Source of the DNA: Neodontobutis hainanensis
Lineage: Eukaryota > Chordata > Actinopteri > Gobiiformes > Odontobutidae
Direction: 5' to 3'
DNA: 64,000 bases
Assembly: GCA_024349245.1 (NCBI GenBank)
Contig: JALDNG010000786.1
Location: forward strand, 1 to 64,000
A model generated the notes under the pieces. The model saw only the letters and a program-made list of their open reading frames with translations, was not told the origin of the DNA and searched no databases. The translations under genes and the position numbers were made by a program. Positions 60,151 to 64,000 of this stretch are shown here, piece after piece (positions within the stretch are counted from its first letter, which is position 1; the number at the start of each line of letters is the position of its first letter).

Positions 60151-63100
60151 ATGTGAGAACTCATTTTGTTAACCCTAAGATTTATATTATAAAATAAGTA
60201 TTCTGCAAAAATTTTCCTTCATCTATAAGAGGAATCAGTCTTATTTTTATCGTTTGCACTTTTGTCTTGATTTCAGATCATGCGTAATCATCAATTCATT
60301 GATTTATTACTAAAGTCTGTTTTTTCCCACATTAAAACGTGATTTTATCGCAATCTTTAAAGAAGAAAGTTTTCAGATTATTTGAAACAGATCTTCATTA
60401 TGATATTGAATAATGTAAAATTTCTTACATCTCTCAAACTTGATTAATTTTACTGTTATCTGAGAATATTTTGTATTTTTTAGTTTGAAAGGAATGTAGG
60501 TATTAACTCACAGATAAATCTTGAGATACTATGGGTGAATTTGAAAATATGTTCATAAAAATTTACAATATTTGAAAAAATTGTGTTCCAAAAAAACGAT
60601 TCTTGAAAGAAGAAAAAAGTTTGAGTTAAAAAACAAGAAAGTTAAATCGAAAATTTTTTAATTCTAACGTTTACCATTTTAACTTCATACACTTGCCTAA
60701 ATGTTAAAACTTTGAAAGATAAACATATCTTTTTTCTTAAAATATTTCAAAATCTGGTTGTTTTGAGCTAGGCGTGAATTTTATGTCTCTTTCCTGCTGT
60801 GTATCGCCTCACTTTTGTTCTTTCTGCTATGATGTAATTTAATTTATTTTTGTCTGTTTAAAACTGTTATTCAAGGTTTTTAATTCGATTTTGATAAAAA
60901 GATTTTAAAATCGATCCTATCAAAATAATTTTATCATGAACTGATGTAGAATTGATCAATCATTTTTATAAATGTTTAAAAGATTTCTTAATTTTATCTT
61001 AAATTATACAAACTGATGAGGCTAAAAACCATCATTTATTATGAATACGGGCATTTATTGCTTAATTCTTGACAAAATTAAAATAATAAGAAATTTGTTG
61101 TCAAATTCTTGAAATATTTATAATTTAACAATCGATTTTTGCGACTTTTATAACTATCAAATAATTTTATTTTTAGACCGTCTTTAAGATCTGACTTAAT
61201 TATAGTTTTCACTTTTTAAACGACATATTTAAGGTAAATCCTCTATAAATGTGAAATTGGAAAAAACTTCAAATATAATGGAAAGAAATGCCAGATAAAA
61301 TTTTTAACCAAGGAATAACATCGAACTGTTTATATATTAACCCCATGACTTTTTTATCTAAAATATATGAAAAGTGTATGTCAAGGATGTAACAGAAAAT
61401 GACGCGCACGTTTCACCATACTCCGCAAATGTTGAGACTCCTTATTTCGTTTGTTGTGTATTACTTCTTAATTTTAATTATCGACTGATGAAATATTAAT
61501 ATATGAGCTTTGCAATAGTTTATAAATGTAAAGATCAAAAAATTTTATAAACTAACAATCAATGGCATATCATTAATTTGTAAATACATAAAAAAACATG
61601 TTAAAATTGAGGTTAACATTCTTTCTGAATTAAACACTATTGATATTAAATTTTTAGTAAAATAATTTTACTTGTATATTTCTTCATTAAATGTTGTTAA
61701 AATCCCAATTTTTTCATTTTTCTACTTTCAGTCTTTGGTGTGTTTTATGTTTATAAATTTGAACTTTTTAGTTCTATATCTCCGATCATTAAATATTTTT
61801 CAGGTAGTGCTATATTTTCAAGGATCTTGACATATAAAATTCCATCAAGGATGATGTCTATTTGATTCAAACTTTTCATTGATTTTGTAGTTTTACATCT
61901 CAATCAAAATTATGATTTTCAATGATTTTTAAAAATTTGACAACTACACGAATAAGCTGTATTTGAAAATTTGTCACACCGAAATTTCCATAACCTATGC
62001 TCGTTGGATGATTTAGTAATGTTTGAGATTCTATGTCATAAAAACGATAAGTTATATTCGATTTTCTCGAAATATAATAATTTTACTTGAAATCTCATAT
62101 CATGTGAAAAATGAATTTTCAGATAATTATAAAGACTAAATCAGGAAAATTACGTATTCTTCCAATTTTATTTCAAAAAGTTAAGCGAAACATAATTTTG
62201 ACTCATCAAAAATAAATAAATATACTACAAGGAAAATTTATAAACTGTTTTTCTTTAACTTACTTTTGCCTTTTATTTATATAAAGTCATAAAAATGATC
62301 AAAGGAAATAATTTCTTTCGTTTTTGTATAAACACAAGAATCGTTAAAATATATGCAAACCTATTATTCGTGTTTCACACGTAAAATTTCCTCATTGACT
62401 GAAAAATTAAAATCTTTGATGAAAAGAATAATAAACTGAAAAATCATTTTTACTTCAGAACATTGTTTACAACTGACATTTTATTATTTTTATGTTTAAA
62501 AAGAAAATATTTTTCAAACAATTTCAAAGATAAAAGGAAAATTCAAGGAGGCGAGTAGTTATAATCTTCGTAAACACCGACCATATTTCGTTTTTGGAAA
62601 ATGTTTGTGTAACTCGATCTCAACTCATTAATTTGAAATAAGCTAAAAGTATAAAAAATATTTCGTTTTGGGATTATATATAAACTCAATTTCTGACATT
62701 ATATGAAGTGGCAATTTTGATATTTATAAAAGATGGTTCTCATACACAGTTTATATGATAATAGTCACTAAATATTTCAATTTAAAAATTATTTTCTCAC
62801 AATGTCGATAAGTTATATCACAATAAGTTGTTACAAGGTATATTAACTGGTTCATTCTTATATATCTCTATTCAACTCAAATTATGGCAATTGAATTAAT
62901 ACAAATGACTTGGTTACTCAGTTGAAAAATAGAGACATATCTTAGATACCAGAATTAGGAATGAAATTCATTAAGTCAAAACACGAAAAAAAAAATTTAA
63001 CAAAAATTAAAAAATCAATTATATTGGAACAGTTGATACAAAAATTTAATCCAGTTTAATCGAGAACGTCAGATCAAATAAAATCCTTTGAAATCTCATA

Positions 63101-64000
63101 CGGTGACTTTTAAACTATAAAAAGTAAGTTTTTTTTATATGTCATTACTAATGTATTAAATAAAATAGAAAATATAGTTTCATAATATGACTTCATAAAT
63201 ATAGAAAATTAGTTTTTAAATCAAAAACTGAATTCATCAGGGTAATTACCACTGTTTTTCTCCACCTTGTTGGCTACAGTAGTGTTATTTAAGGTGAGCT
63301 TCTAATTTCAATGGTCAGTTCTCATGATAGAATTTTTTACTAATTTTCTAAATTTTATTCGATTCACAGATTAGCTTAAAAGTGAGGTAATTAATTAATT
63401 TATTTATTTTACTGTATTTTTAAAAATAAAAAGCGCCAAATTTTCAGAAATTATTTCTTACCTTTAAAGTTTTCACATTGAAACGTTTTTATTAAATTAA
63501 AGCTCTGGGCTTGTTCATTTAAGAATAAAACTTAGATTAATTTTCTTATTAAAATTTAAAATACAAGAATATTTTTTTTTAGAACAAATGATTCTGTTTT
63601 TACGATATGAAAAAATTTTTGGCAATGCTTCAGTTTTTCATAAGAGAACTTTAAAGGATTTGATACCTATAATAGTTCGAGTTATTAATGGCTCCATTTG
63701 TCTTTATAGGTTATAAAAGGGAATTATCAGAGATAATAAATCATTCGTCTAAATTCGTAATCTTTAAAAATAAATCAAAATTCATTGTATTTCTATGTCC
63801 ATATTTTTTATCGCCATTTATAAACGAGATGATTTTCTTTGTTTGTGTTAAACATAACTTAGTTCCAATTATCTTTCAATTAAAGATTTTGATCTCCGAC
63901 GTAAAAATATAAATTATATAAATTTAAGAACAAAAGAGCCGACATTCTCAGATATGTAATCTGTAAATAATAAATTATAAATTTTTAAATTAACATAAGA
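60151..64000. other. Gene desert, end of window
   Basis: AT-rich with nothing recognised. A 74-codon frame at 63688-63912 (+) translates to a hydrophobic, low-information sequence and is probably chance. Confidence 0.45.

Noticed and set aside
1..64000. A ciliate origin, because ciliates such as Paramecium have about 25-nt introns
   Set aside because: Genes here end in TAA, TAG and TGA where their homologues end, so the reassigned ciliate codes do not fit, and the long intergenic deserts are unlike a ciliate somatic genome.
1..64000. A chlorarachniophyte nucleomorph origin (18-21-nt introns)
   Set aside because: Nucleomorphs are gene-dense with little spacer, whereas here six recognised genes occupy 64 kb; KIFC1 and XPO6 of animal type also argue against it.
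1..64000. CRISPR arrays, prokaryotic operons or ribosome binding sites
   Set aside because: The sequence is eukaryotic nuclear DNA with spliceosomal introns; no regularly spaced repeats are seen.

Overview
The window looks like a piece of an animal nuclear genome: very AT-rich, gene-poor, and with standard stop codons (the recognised genes end in TAA, TAG or TGA). I recognise six conserved eukaryotic protein genes: RAD1 (4287-5255, -), exportin-6 (6113-10585, -), a kinesin-14 of the KIFC1/Ncd type (17328-19895, -), ribosomal protein S15A/uS8 (28316-28753, +), ribosomal protein S5/uS7 (40878-41543, -) and the m6A-writer subunit virilizer/VIRMA (44172-49003, +). Most become readable only after many tiny GT-AG introns, typically 20-25 nt, are removed. 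Each such intron was placed where deleting it restores the frame and continues the similarity to the animal homologue. Animal-type genes, high AT, long deserts and about 23-nt introns together point to a dicyemid mesozoan. That is an inference from general knowledge; no database was searched.

Layout: 1-4 kb is non-coding or unrecognised, with two weak exon-like stretches and a compact hairpin cluster near 1.9 kb. RAD1 and XPO6 follow in the same orientation. After a 6.7 kb stretch with no recognised gene comes the kinesin. 19.9-28.3 kb holds one possible small tail-anchored protein gene and copy A of a roughly 1 kb repeat. RPS15A lies at 28.3 kb. 30.3-33.2 kb is a graveyard with relics of an LTR-retrotransposon pol gene on both strands. 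Copy B of the repeat is at 34.3-35.4 kb. RPS5 and VIRMA lie at 40.9-49.0 kb, followed by a GC-richer, hairpin-dense island at 49.35-49.61 kb that may be a structured RNA gene. From 49.6 to 64 kb I see no gene.

The genes share no pathway and are not arranged as operons. They are housekeeping and cell-cycle genes: translation (RPS5, RPS15A), the 9-1-1 DNA-damage clamp (RAD1), mitotic spindle organisation (kinesin-14), nuclear export of actin (XPO6) and mRNA m6A methylation (VIRMA). The most notable biology here is the splicing: about 35 introns close to the known physical minimum next to one intron of about 805 nt, so one spliceosome must handle both extremes.
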